From JAUMBM01 sp964441755 (lineage in GTDB: Bacteria > Bacteroidota > Bacteroidia > Chitinophagales > Saprospiraceae): 64,000 nucleotides of DNA. A program made the position numbers and the translations under genes. This document shows positions 1-7,633 of this stretch, piece after piece. Location of the stretch: NCBI GenBank assembly GCA_964441755.1, contig CAYTVG010000007.1, positions 124,001 to 188,000 of the forward strand. Direction: 5' to 3'. Each line of letters begins with the position of its first letter. Position 1 is the stretch's first letter. The notes beneath the pieces were generated by a model. The model did no database searches and had not been told where the DNA came from. It saw only the letters and a program-made list of their open reading frames with translations.

Positions 1-813
1 AGAAACCTTACCCTGTGTATCTCCCATAGCAACACGCGTCCCGTCGGCCGACCAATCAACAGCCATAATCCAGTTGGTGTGTGTATTCGCCAACCGTCGA
101 ACCTCTATGCCATTGAGTGCATTCCAGACAATAGCCTGTGTATCATCACTTACCGTGATAATATTTTTGCCGTCAGGCGACCAGGCCACATCCCGTACAT
201 AATCTGTATGGGCAGATAGCACCAAAGCTCTCGTTCCTTCCAGCGCATTGAAAATCATTGCTTTACCATCATCAGAACCCGTTACCACCTGCTGGCCGTT
301 GGGCGACCAGTCAACTGCCCGCACCCAGTCGGTGTGACCCGACAGCTTCGTACGCACCGCTTGCCTGCTAACCTCCCATATCCATACCAGCTTGTCGTCA
401 GATCCTGCCGCCACAAAGCGCCCATCCGGCGACCATGCCACATCACGCACATAATCATCATGCGGTAAAGTGTTGATTACACCGCCACGTGCCACATCCC
501 ATATCTGTACAGACTCCTGTCCCCCAACAGCCAACTCACGCCCATTGGGCGACCAGTCTACGCTGAACAGTGCCATGCCTGACGGTTGCCGCTCAATCAG
601 CCATTGCGGCTGCGTGCGCCCCAGCGTAAAAATCGCCAGACGGCCATCGGCAAAAGTTACGGCCAGCTGTCGCCCGTCCGGCGACCAGCTGCTACTGGTC
701 TGGCTAGCGGCTATAACGGCCTTGCTACTACTATCTCCGGCGGTGCTTGCCAGCAAATCAACAGCTGCTGCCAATATAATCAACATGAGCCCTACAACTC
801 TCGCCATACGCAT
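1..813 (-). CDS. WD40-repeat beta-propeller protein, exported, C-terminus cut by window edge
   Basis: The minus-strand frame stays open from an ATG at 813 to base 1, 271 codons. It encodes a hydrophobic N-terminus (MRMARVVGLMLIILAAA...) that looks like a signal peptide, followed by at least five WD40-type blades. Each blade carries a variant of DWSPDGR or AWSPDGK and ends in a structural VWIW/VQIWD type tryptophan strand. WD40 propellers are protein-interaction scaffolds, and no enzymatic domain is visible in this part. Upstream in-frame ATGs at 837 and 855 are alternative starts; 813 was chosen because it puts a short charged n-region directly before the hydrophobic stretch. The gene continues beyond the left edge, so total length and any C-terminal domain are unknown. 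It lies downstream of purF on the same strand, separated by a hairpin. Confidence 0.78.
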   Translation of the reverse strand, partial: MRMARVVGLMLIILAAAVDLLASTAGDSSSKAVIAASQTSSSWSPDGRQLAVTFADGRLAIFTLGRTQPQWLIERQPSGMALFSVDWSPNGRELAVGGQESVQIWDVARGGVINTLPHDDYVRDVAWSPDGRFVAAGSDDKLVWIWEVSRQAVRTKLSGHTDWVRAVDWSPNGQQVVTGSDDGKAMIFNALEGTRALVLSAHTDYVRDVAWSPDGKNIITVSDDTQAIVWNALNGIEVRRLANTHTNWIMAVDWSADGTRVAMGDTQGKVS

Positions 814-878
814 AAATGATTTTCTCTGCTCAATCATGGGAACAATCTTATACATAGTTGAAACGGAATAATTACCAC

Positions 879-902
879 TAATCAGGGCAGTAACCCTGAT
901 TA
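879..902 (-). terminator. Hairpin downstream of purF
   Basis: TAATCAGGG and CCCTGATTA form a perfect 9-bp stem around a 6-base loop, 65 bases after the purF stop and before the WD40 gene. The T-tract after it on the minus strand is poor, so it may terminate weakly or only protect the 3' end. Confidence 0.5.
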
Positions 903-966
903 TTATGCAATGTAAGAATTTTTTTTCATGCTAATCCGCTGGCTAACAATACTAGCTCGCACAAAA

Positions 967-2859
967 TCAATAGGCACGCTCATTTTTGCCCTCCATAAAA
1001 TACATAAATGCTCGGTTGGCCACCCGATTGCCGCCAGGTGTTGGATACATACCGGAGAAGTACCAGTCCCCACTGTTGCCAGGGCAAGACTCCCGAAGAT
1101 CTTCAATCGTCTGGTATATTACGGCTATCTTAGGCTTGATATTGGGCGGAGTGATAATCTGCGCTACCTTATCCGAAATCTCCTCGTACGAAAACTGCTC
1201 ATACAACTGTATTACCTCATTGACCACCTTATCCAGTGGCAGCTTCATCGAAGCCTTACAACGCTCGTAAGTATCGTGCAGCAGTTGCTCTCTGCCGTGC
1301 TCTTTCAGCAAAGCAACCAATGCTTTAAAGGCAACAAATTCGCCCATTTTTGACATGTCTATACCATAACAGTCGGGGTATCGAATCTGTGGCGCCGAAC
1401 TCACAATGATAATCTTTTTGGGTCGCAGCCGCGATACGATCTGGATCAGACTATCGCGTAAAGTAGTCCCTCTGACAATCGAATCATCCAGCAATACCAA
1501 GGTATCTTTCTCGTTTTCAACAATTCCGTAGGTTACATCGTACACATGGGATACCATAGAGCCCCGCGCTACTGTTGCAGCAATGAATGTCCGCTGTTTT
1601 TCATCCTTCACTACCACCCGCTCAGCCCGGGGACGCATATTCAGGATTTTTTCCAGCTTACCAGCACGCGCATCACTCCCCATCCTGGCAATTTTCTCTG
1701 CTTTTATTCCGTTCAGCGCTGCTTCCAGACCTTCCTGCAGCCCGATAAACGCCGTCTCAGCAGTGTTGGGAACAAAAGAAAAAACCGTATGCCTGAAGTC
1801 TTCATCAATTGCCTGAAGAATGGGCTTGGTCAGTCGACGCCCCAACTCCTTGCGCTCCAGATAAATATCGCGATCATTTCCGCGACTAAAGTAAATGCGC
1901 TCAAACGAACAGGACGCCCGCGGACGCGGATCCGCAAATGGCTTCAGACTGGTGTCTCCGTTGGCTTTGATGATGAGTGCCTGACCCGGCGGCAGCTCGT
2001 GTACTTTGCTAATGTGTACTTCCAATGTGGTCTGTATCGCTGGCCGCTCACTAGCAGCTACAACAATCTCTTCATCTTCATAATAATACGCAGGTCGTAT
2101 CCCATTGGGGTCTCTTATAATGAAGGCATCCCCATGCCCCAGCAAACCCGTCATCACATAGCCTCCGTCAAATTTGCGACAGGCACGGCGCAACAATCGC
2201 TGTAGATCCAGATTCCTCGCTATCAGCCGGCCAATTTCCTGATTGTCATAACCATCAGGCTTAAACCATGTAAATAGCCGCTGCACTTCATCGTCAAGAA
2301 AATGCCCAATTTTTTCCAGAACAGTCACCGTATCCGACTTCTCCTTGGGGTACTGCCCCAGCTCAATCAGTTCGGTGAAAAGCTCGTCAACGTTGGTCAG
2401 GTTGAAGTTTCCCGCCAGAATGAGATTGCGCGTTATCCAGTTGTTTTGGCGTAAAAAGGGGTGGCAGGTTTCTATAGTATTGGCACTGTGGGTGCCGTAG
2501 CGCAAATGTCCCAGCAGCAATTCCCCCATATAGGGCTTGTTGGCTTTAAGCCATTCTGCATCCTGTAAATACTCAGCTTTGAGATCCTTAAAATGTCTGA
2601 AAATTTGCTCGAAAAGGTCGTCAAGGTAGTTGGGCGCAATACTGCGCTTGCGGCTGATATACTTTTCGCCAGGTTGAACGTCGAGCTTTACAACTGCCAT
2701 GCCGGCTCCGTCCTGCCCTCGATTTCGCTGCTTCTGCATTAATAACCGGAGCTTGTTTAGCCCGTAAAAAGCAGTGCCGTACTTCTCCTGGTAATAACTC
2801 ATCGGTTGACGCAACCTAACCAGGGCAACGCCACACTCATGCTTTATCAATTCACTCAT
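967..2859 (-). CDS. purF: Amidophosphoribosyltransferase (PurF), long Bacteroidota form
   Basis: This enzyme catalyses the first committed step of purine synthesis: PRPP plus glutamine to 5-phosphoribosylamine. The 630-residue protein begins MSELIKHECGVALVRL; Cys9 in the ECGV motif is the class II glutamine amidotransferase nucleophile and would be exposed by removing an eight-residue propeptide, as in other PurF proteins. The PRPP-binding signature LLDDSIVRGTT lies near residue 457. The family is usually about 470-510 residues; the extra length, spread through the glutaminase half and C-terminus, matches the long form I know from Bacteroidota. An exact -7 element (TATCTTTG, complement of 2882-2889) lies 22 bases before the ATG, so purF probably has its own promoter although it follows tcdA on the same strand. 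Confidence 0.93.
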   Translation of the reverse strand: MSELIKHECGVALVRLRQPMSYYQEKYGTAFYGLNKLRLLMQKQRNRGQDGAGMAVVKLDVQPGEKYISRKRSIAPNYLDDLFEQIFRHFKDLKAEYLQDAEWLKANKPYMGELLLGHLRYGTHSANTIETCHPFLRQNNWITRNLILAGNFNLTNVDELFTELIELGQYPKEKSDTVTVLEKIGHFLDDEVQRLFTWFKPDGYDNQEIGRLIARNLDLQRLLRRACRKFDGGYVMTGLLGHGDAFIIRDPNGIRPAYYYEDEEIVVAASERPAIQTTLEVHISKVHELPPGQALIIKANGDTSLKPFADPRPRASCSFERIYFSRGNDRDIYLERKELGRRLTKPILQAIDEDFRHTVFSFVPNTAETAFIGLQEGLEAALNGIKAEKIARMGSDARAGKLEKILNMRPRAERVVVKDEKQRTFIAATVARGSMVSHVYDVTYGIVENEKDTLVLLDDSIVRGTTLRDSLIQIVSRLRPKKIIIVSSAPQIRYPDCYGIDMSKMGEFVAFKALVALLKEHGREQLLHDTYERCKASMKLPLDKVVNEVIQLYEQFSYEEISDKVAQIITPPNIKPKIAVIYQTIEDLRESCPGNSGDWYFSGMYPTPGGNRVANRAFMYFMEGKNERAY

Positions 2860-2881
2860 GCTGTATACTGCTGTTAAGCCT

Positions 2882-2889
2882 CAAAGATA
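2882..2889 (-). promoter_or_regulatory. purF -7 promoter element
   Basis: On the minus strand this reads TATCTTTG, an exact match to the Bacteroidota -7 consensus TAnnTTTG, 22 bases upstream of the purF ATG. No TTG lies at the usual distance upstream, so only the -7 half is supported. Confidence 0.5.
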
Positions 2890-2949
2890 GGGCTTTTTAC
2901 TTTCTGCCCAGCCCGGCATGCAGCATTAATCCCTCCTGCACACAAGAAT

Positions 2950-3675
2950 TTAACGTGCCAGCAGCTGCCCTAGTACATAAGCAGATAAGTGCAGCCCGTA
3001 TTGCGCGGGCATATATGAGATTGTTCCGTAAAAAGATTTTTTATACCGACTGCCATCTGTATGCTGTAAGGCATCGCGCACTGTCTCCTGATCTGAGGAT
3101 ACTACCTCGAAATCAACCGCCCGCTGCCGTCGGCGCAGTGTCTTGCGTATCTGCTGTGCAAAGGGACAGTTGCGCGCTTCCGCCAAACGCACCACCCGCA
3201 CCCTCCCCGGGTCGGTCTTTCCGCCGGCTCCCATCGAGCTGATGAAGCGAACGCCCTTATCCTGACACACCTGTATGAGCTCCAGCTTGGGTTGTATGCT
3301 GTCAATACAATCAAGCACCCAGTCAAAACCACTGTCAATCAATAACGCCATATCATCGGGTTCCAAAAAACGGGCAACCATCTCCAGCTTCATGTCGGGA
3401 TTGATATCCAGCAGCCTCTCCCCCATAACCGATGCCTTCAACTCCCCTACGGTAGAGTCAAGTGCAACCAACTGCCTGTTTTTGTTGGAGGGATCTACCC
3501 GGTCTCCGTCCACTATCACCATGCTTCCTATGCCCGCCCGAGCCAGAAATTCTGCAGCAAAACTGCCCACCCCTCCAAGACCTACGACCAGTACTCTGGC
3601 ATTCAGTATTTTACAAAGGTTTTCACTACCTGTCAATAATTCCATCCGCTCTAACCAGGCCGGTATCGTAGTCAT
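2950..3675 (-). CDS. tcdA: tRNA threonylcarbamoyladenosine dehydratase (TcdA/CsdL), ThiF/E1-like
   Basis: Member of the ThiF/MoeB/E1 adenylating superfamily. TcdA uses ATP to dehydrate t6A37 of ANN-decoding tRNAs to its cyclic form. In the 241-residue product the nucleotide-binding motif VLVVGLGGVGSFAAEFLARAG lies at about residues 29-49, followed by VDGDRVDPSNKNRQ and the DCIDSIQPKLELI segment typical of the TcdA branch. SSMGAGGKTDPGRVRV and the C-terminal GTISYMPAQYGL also fit. The start at 3675 is an ATG giving MTTIPAWLERM, which aligns with the family N-terminus; the frame extends to a GTG at 3702 that would add nine residues of no recognised function. It sits 38 bases after tatD and is probably cotranscribed with it. 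Confidence 0.88.
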   Translation of the reverse strand: MTTIPAWLERMELLTGSENLCKILNARVLVVGLGGVGSFAAEFLARAGIGSMVIVDGDRVDPSNKNRQLVALDSTVGELKASVMGERLLDINPDMKLEMVARFLEPDDMALLIDSGFDWVLDCIDSIQPKLELIQVCQDKGVRFISSMGAGGKTDPGRVRVVRLAEARNCPFAQQIRKTLRRRQRAVDFEVVSSDQETVRDALQHTDGSRYKKSFYGTISYMPAQYGLHLSAYVLGQLLAR

Positions 3676-3713
3676 ATAATTATAGTTTGAACAGCGCTTC
3701 ACGCACCGCTGCG

Positions 3714-4412
3714 TTAGTCATTAATCACCCCCCCGCCCACTGTGGTCAACGCCTGCCAGTTATGCCATAATTGTGCCGTCAGCTCTTCTACCGACACCGC
3801 GCGCAGCTTTGCTGCCCGTGCATAGATTTCTTGCAGCCTGCCGGCGGCCATATCGGTTTCTAAAAAAATGCGCCCGGCGGGAAGTTGGTGAAAAAAAGTT
3901 GCCGGGCCTTGGTCCGGCAGTAGTGCCGCGCCAAAAGAAAGGTACAGGCCCGCCGCTAAGAGCCGCTCGGCCAGCAACTGTGATTTATTGTATCCATGGA
4001 TTATCCAGGCAACCTTAGGTTGCTGCTGTCGGTGCAGCAGCAGGATTTCTTCAAAAGCCCGTACGCAGTGAATTAGCAGGGGCTTAGCAGCATGCTCGGC
4101 AAGTGCGGCAACCGCCGTAAGTGCCTCTATTTGCACTTTCATCAAAGGTCCGCGCAGCCTGTCGAGCCCCGCTTCTCCAATGAGCACCACACGCTCGTCT
4201 GTAGCAGCGGCAGCCAGTGCCGGCAATAATTCAGGCCAGCTGTCGGTCAGGGTCCACGGATGCATACCTACAGAAAACCAGCCATCGCCGCTTTGCCGCG
4301 ATGCCCAGGCTGCCGCATCAAGGTTAAAAATAACCCGACTACACTCCCCACCCGCGCGTTGGTGACTATGAATATCCAGCAAGACCGACTCCCGACCCAG
4401 ATTCCTCTGCAT
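3714..4412 (-). CDS. TatD-family metal-dependent hydrolase
   Basis: TatD enzymes are TIM-barrel metallo-hydrolases with DNase activity in several characterised members. The 232-residue product has the expected metal ligands in order: LLDIHSH near the N-terminus, IGEAGLDRLRG, LLIHCVRA, IIHGYNKS and the late LETDMA motif. It is shorter than the usual 255-265 residues, with some loops reduced. The chosen ATG (4412) starts MQRNLGRES, a few residues before the first metal motif. The open frame continues to an ATG at 4463 and a GTG at 4472, but those would leave only 14-23 bases for the control region shared with the divergent pdxH gene. It is likely the first gene of a tatD-tcdA unit. Confidence 0.82.
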   Translation of the reverse strand: MQRNLGRESVLLDIHSHQRAGGECSRVIFNLDAAAWASRQSGDGWFSVGMHPWTLTDSWPELLPALAAAATDERVVLIGEAGLDRLRGPLMKVQIEALTAVAALAEHAAKPLLIHCVRAFEEILLLHRQQQPKVAWIIHGYNKSQLLAERLLAAGLYLSFGAALLPDQGPATFFHQLPAGRIFLETDMAAGRLQEIYARAAKLRAVSVEELTAQLWHNWQALTTVGGGVIND

Positions 4413-4486
4413 TGTCCATTGTTTCGCAAACAAAGCTATTGGAAATTTTGTTTCCAAAGTCATTTTAATCACAATACTGTTGTGCT

Positions 4487-5125
4487 ATGGACTTGAGCGA
4501 AATGAGAGAAGAATTTACCAAGCTTGGGCTCGAACGGGAGGATTTATCCGAAGATCCTGTCTCCCAGTTTGAAACTTGGTTCATGCAGGCACACGAGGGG
4601 GGCGTTGCTATGCCCAATGCTATGAGCCTTGCTACAGTCGATGCCCAGGGACAACCTTCCATACGCACGGTGCTGCTTAAGCTCTTTGATCGGGAGGGCT
4701 TTGTATTCTATACCAACTACAGCAGTAAGAAAGCAGCCGATATTGCCGCCAATCCAAAGGTAGCGCTGCTTTTTCACTGGCCTGAACTTGAGCGACAAAT
4801 CCGTATCACCGGCACCGCTGAAAAAGTATCTACGGCCGAGTCTGCTAAATATTTTTTGACCCGACCCCGCGGCAGCCAGATCGGCGCCTGGAGCTCCGAC
4901 CAAAGCAGCGTCATTAACTCCCGGCAGTTATTACATGCCAAATTTGAAGAAATAAGTGAGAAATTCAAACACGGAGAAGTACCCATACCTAGCTTTTGGG
5001 GTGGCTATCGGGTCATCCCCAATGGTTTCGAATTCTGGCAGGGTCGCGTCAACCGCCTCCACGATCGCTTCGCCTATCGCCCCCTGGGTGGACAGCAGTG
5101 GGATATTCACCGACTGGCGCCTTAG
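4487..5125 (+). CDS. pdxH: Pyridoxamine 5'-phosphate oxidase
   Basis: FMN-dependent oxidase that converts pyridoxine 5'-phosphate or pyridoxamine 5'-phosphate into pyridoxal 5'-phosphate, the last step of B6 cofactor synthesis and salvage. The 212-residue length is standard. Recognisable segments in order are the N-terminal REEFTKLGL helix, PNAMSLATVD, PSIRTVLLKLFDREGFVFYTN (FMN binding), YSSKKAADIAANP, RPRGSQIGAWSSDQS (substrate phosphate loop) and the C-terminal VPIPSFWGGYRVIP, FEFWQGRVNRLHDR and RLAP. All hallmark residues seem present. It is transcribed away from tatD and ends at a strong bidirectional hairpin before msrA. Confidence 0.95.
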   Translation: MDLSEMREEFTKLGLEREDLSEDPVSQFETWFMQAHEGGVAMPNAMSLATVDAQGQPSIRTVLLKLFDREGFVFYTNYSSKKAADIAANPKVALLFHWPELERQIRITGTAEKVSTAESAKYFLTRPRGSQIGAWSSDQSSVINSRQLLHAKFEEISEKFKHGEVPIPSFWGGYRVIPNGFEFWQGRVNRLHDRFAYRPLGGQQWDIHRLAP

Positions 5126-5129
5126 TCTG

Positions 5130-5168
5130 TATTGGGGAATTGCCTGCTGCGGCAGCAATTCCCCAATA
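5130..5168. terminator. Bidirectional terminator between pdxH and msrA
   Basis: TATTGGGGAATTGC and its reverse complement GCAATTCCCCAATA form a 14-bp stem around an 11-base loop that can pair further. It lies between the convergent pdxH and msrA genes, four bases after the pdxH stop and eight before the msrA stop. Confidence 0.8.
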
Positions 5169-5176
5169 AGCACTGA

Positions 5177-5851
5177 CTACTGTTTGCGCAACTCCGGAAA
5201 CTGTCGGTCAAATTTATCTACCTTGGGCTTGCTGATTCGCTGAATGTAAGGATTGTCAGGATTCAGCTCGTAATAATCCTGGTGGTAATCCTCCGCCAGC
5301 CAAAAGGTTGAGGCTGGTTTTACTTCCGTAACAATCGGGCTTTTGAAACGCCCCTCTTCCTCCAGCTTCGCGATATAGCTTTCAGCGGCTTGTTTTTGCG
5401 CTTCGGAAAGATAAAAAATGGCCGAGCGGTAAGCCGTCCCCACGTCGGGTCCCTGCCGGTTGAGGGTCGTGGGGTCGTGGGTGGCAAAAAACACCTCCAA
5501 CAGGCGCTCATAGCTTACCTGATCTGCATCGTAGAAAATAACAATCGATTCAGCGTGACCGGTCCGGTCACTCCCTACCTGTTCGTAGGTAGGATTCTTT
5601 ACATGCCCGCCACAATAACCCGAATAGACCGCTTCGACGCCTTTTACCCGCTCATAAACAGCCTCCGTACACCAAAAACAGCCTCCTGCAAAATAGGCTT
5701 TGCTGAAACGGGCATAACGGGACGAGAGCTCACTGTCCTCCAGTGCAAGAGTCCCCTTGCTCCCGGGAGTTTTGGCGGCAGGGGGCTGAGCATCGCAGCT
5801 CACAGCCATTAGCCCTGCAACCAGCAATAGTACGAACCTGATACTTTTCAT
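5177..5851 (-). CDS. msrA: Peptide-methionine (S)-S-oxide reductase MsrA, predicted lipoprotein
   Basis: MsrA reduces the S-epimer of methionine sulfoxide in oxidised proteins. The 224-residue product starts MKSIRFVLLLVAGLMAVSC, a lipoprotein signal peptide with the lipidated Cys at residue 19, so it should act in the envelope. The catalytic GCFWC motif lies at residues 57-61 (Cys58 nucleophile), followed by GYCGGHVKNPTYEQV, GHAESIVIFYD and HDPTTLNRQGPDVGTAYRSA. All are diagnostic for MsrA. The start at 5851 was chosen because it opens the signal peptide; the frame continues upstream to 5971 but that extension is unrelated to the family. No msrB domain is fused. It is convergent with pdxH. 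Confidence 0.93.
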   Translation of the reverse strand: MKSIRFVLLLVAGLMAVSCDAQPPAAKTPGSKGTLALEDSELSSRYARFSKAYFAGGCFWCTEAVYERVKGVEAVYSGYCGGHVKNPTYEQVGSDRTGHAESIVIFYDADQVSYERLLEVFFATHDPTTLNRQGPDVGTAYRSAIFYLSEAQKQAAESYIAKLEEEGRFKSPIVTEVKPASTFWLAEDYHQDYYELNPDNPYIQRISKPKVDKFDRQFPELRKQ

Positions 5852-5930
5852 AAACAACTTATATGTAACTGTTGACCAACGATGCTCATCAGAAGGCTTA
5901 GCCTGTAGATCCACAGCGCGTGTATGTAAA

Positions 5931-6078
5931 ACTTGTGTCGGAAACAAAACCAGGGTGTTTGTTGCACGCACTTTTACATTTCTGAAGGAACACAGCCGGG
6001 ACTGCGGGACTCAAAAAAGATGAATACCCGCAGGACAAAAACTAGTTTTGAGCCAGATGAATCAATCCTGCATACACG
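5931..6078 (+). repeat. Dispersed palindromic intergenic repeat, copy 1
   Basis: The left arm resembles ACTTGTTCGGGATTTT (here ACTTGTGTCGGAAAC). The core GAAGGAACACAGCCGGGACT corresponds to GAGGAGCATAGCCGGTACT in the copy at 40949. The right arm GATGAATCAATCCTGCATACA corresponds to GATGAAAAAATCCCGAACA in the copy at 63095. It ends two bases before the guaB stop codon. Confidence 0.6.
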
Positions 6079-6079
6079 C

Positions 6080-7561
6080 TTAGCGACGGCTGTAGTTGGG
6101 CGACTCTTTAGTGATGGTTATATTATGTGGATGACTTTCCATATAACCCGCATTGGTAATTCGCACAAACCGAGCCTGCTGCAGCTCAGGTATGGTCGAT
6201 GCTCCGCAATAGCCCATGCCGGCACGAAGCCCACCAAGATACTGAACCATCACCTCCGCAAGATTCCCCTTGTAAGGCACCCTGCCTTCAATACCTTCCG
6301 GCACCAATTTTTTGATATCCTCTTCCACATCCTGAAAATAGCGGTCTTTAGATCCCTGCTGCATCGCACCCAGAGACCCCATGCCGCGATAAACTTTAAA
6401 TTTACGCCCTTCGTAAATGATAGTTTCTCCGGGAGCTTCCTCTACGCCGGCAAATAAAGATCCTGCCATAATAGTCTCTGCACCTGCCGCCAACGCTTTG
6501 GCAATATCGCCTGTATAGCGAATCCCCCCATCACCAATAACAGGTACGCCTGTACCCTTTAGTGCACTGGCCGCTTCAAAAATAGCACTCAGCTGGGGCA
6601 CCCCCACACCTGCTACCACCCGCGTAGTACAGATAGATCCGGGGCCCACGCCTACCTTTACCCCATCTGCCCCCGCATCTGCCAGTGCTTTGGCGCCTGC
6701 ACCAGTTGCCACATTACCGCCAACTACCTGTACATGTGGAAAAGTATGCTTGATCTGACGCACCATGTCCAGTACTCCCCTGGAATGCCCATGCGCCGTA
6801 TCAACACACAAAACATCTACATCTACGCGGACAAGTGCTTCAACGCGCTCCATGGTGTCCTGGGCTATTCCCACTGCTGCTCCGACCATCAGCCGGCCCA
6901 GCGAGTCTTTGCAGGAATTGGGATAGTCCTGCACTTTCATGATATCCCGATAAGTGATAAGCCCTACCAGACGGTAATCGTCATCCACTACAGGAAGCTT
7001 CTCTATCTTGTTTTGTTGCAGAATGCTCCGCGCCTGTTCTAGCGTCGTACCTACAGGAGCCGTCACCAGATGCTCACTGGTCATGATATCGCGAACCGGC
7101 CGCTGCCCATTGGCCTCAAAACGCAGGTCCCTGTTGGTCAAAATACCTATTAGCTTATTGGAATCGTCTATAATGGGAATGCCGCCGATTTTGAACCGTT
7201 GCATCAGCTGCCGCGCATCCGAAACAACTGCATCCCCCCGTAAAGTAACAGGATCTACAATCATTCCGCTCTCAGACCGCTTGACACTGCGCACCTGATC
7301 GGCCTGCTCGGCAATGGACATATTTTTATGAATAATGCCCATGCCCCCTTGTCTGGCAATAGCAATGGCAAGTCGACTTTCTGTGACCGTATCCATAGCC
7401 GCAGAGATCATTGGAGCATTGAGCCTTATTTCTCTGGTCAGTCGCGTGGAAATATCAACATCGCGGGGGAGAACTTCACTGTAGGCGGGTAACAACAGGA
7501 CGTCATCGAAGGTGAGTCCTTCGTAACCAAATTTGTCGGAGATAGTTTGTCTGCTTTCCAT
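6080..7561 (-). CDS. guaB: IMP dehydrogenase
   Basis: Converts IMP to XMP with NAD+, the rate-limiting step of GMP synthesis. The 493-residue protein has the full bacterial layout: N-terminal barrel strand LTFDDVLLLPAYS, DISTRLTREI, NAPMISAAMDTVTES, then two CBS modules (about residues 95-205), then the catalytic core with GPGSICTTRVV (the Cys forms the covalent IMP adduct), IGDGGIRYTGDIAKALAAGA, the YRGMGSLGAM segment and the flap ending near AGMGYCGAS. The only plausible start is the ATG at 7561, because the next Met is inside the barrel. A consensus promoter ends three bases before this ATG, so the mRNA is probably leaderless (see findings). Confidence 0.96.
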   Translation of the reverse strand: MESRQTISDKFGYEGLTFDDVLLLPAYSEVLPRDVDISTRLTREIRLNAPMISAAMDTVTESRLAIAIARQGGMGIIHKNMSIAEQADQVRSVKRSESGMIVDPVTLRGDAVVSDARQLMQRFKIGGIPIIDDSNKLIGILTNRDLRFEANGQRPVRDIMTSEHLVTAPVGTTLEQARSILQQNKIEKLPVVDDDYRLVGLITYRDIMKVQDYPNSCKDSLGRLMVGAAVGIAQDTMERVEALVRVDVDVLCVDTAHGHSRGVLDMVRQIKHTFPHVQVVGGNVATGAGAKALADAGADGVKVGVGPGSICTTRVVAGVGVPQLSAIFEAASALKGTGVPVIGDGGIRYTGDIAKALAAGAETIMAGSLFAGVEEAPGETIIYEGRKFKVYRGMGSLGAMQQGSKDRYFQDVEEDIKKLVPEGIEGRVPYKGNLAEVMVQYLGGLRAGMGYCGASTIPELQQARFVRITNAGYMESHPHNITITKESPNYSRR

Positions 7562-7564
7562 GCG

Positions 7565-7593
7565 CAAAGATACCGCCCTTTTGGAAAATCCAA
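7565..7593 (-). promoter_or_regulatory. guaB promoter (TTG-N18-TATCTTTG), leaderless configuration
   Basis: On the minus strand the -33 element TTG (7593-7591), an 18-base spacer and TATCTTTG (7572-7565) match the Bacteroidota promoter TTG-N17-20-TAnnTTTG exactly. Only three bases (CGC) separate it from the guaB ATG, which places the expected transcription start at or beside the A of the ATG. Confidence 0.75.
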
Positions 7594-7633
7594 AGTAAAA
7601 TCATGAAATCAATCTTCAATTTTACATAGTTTG

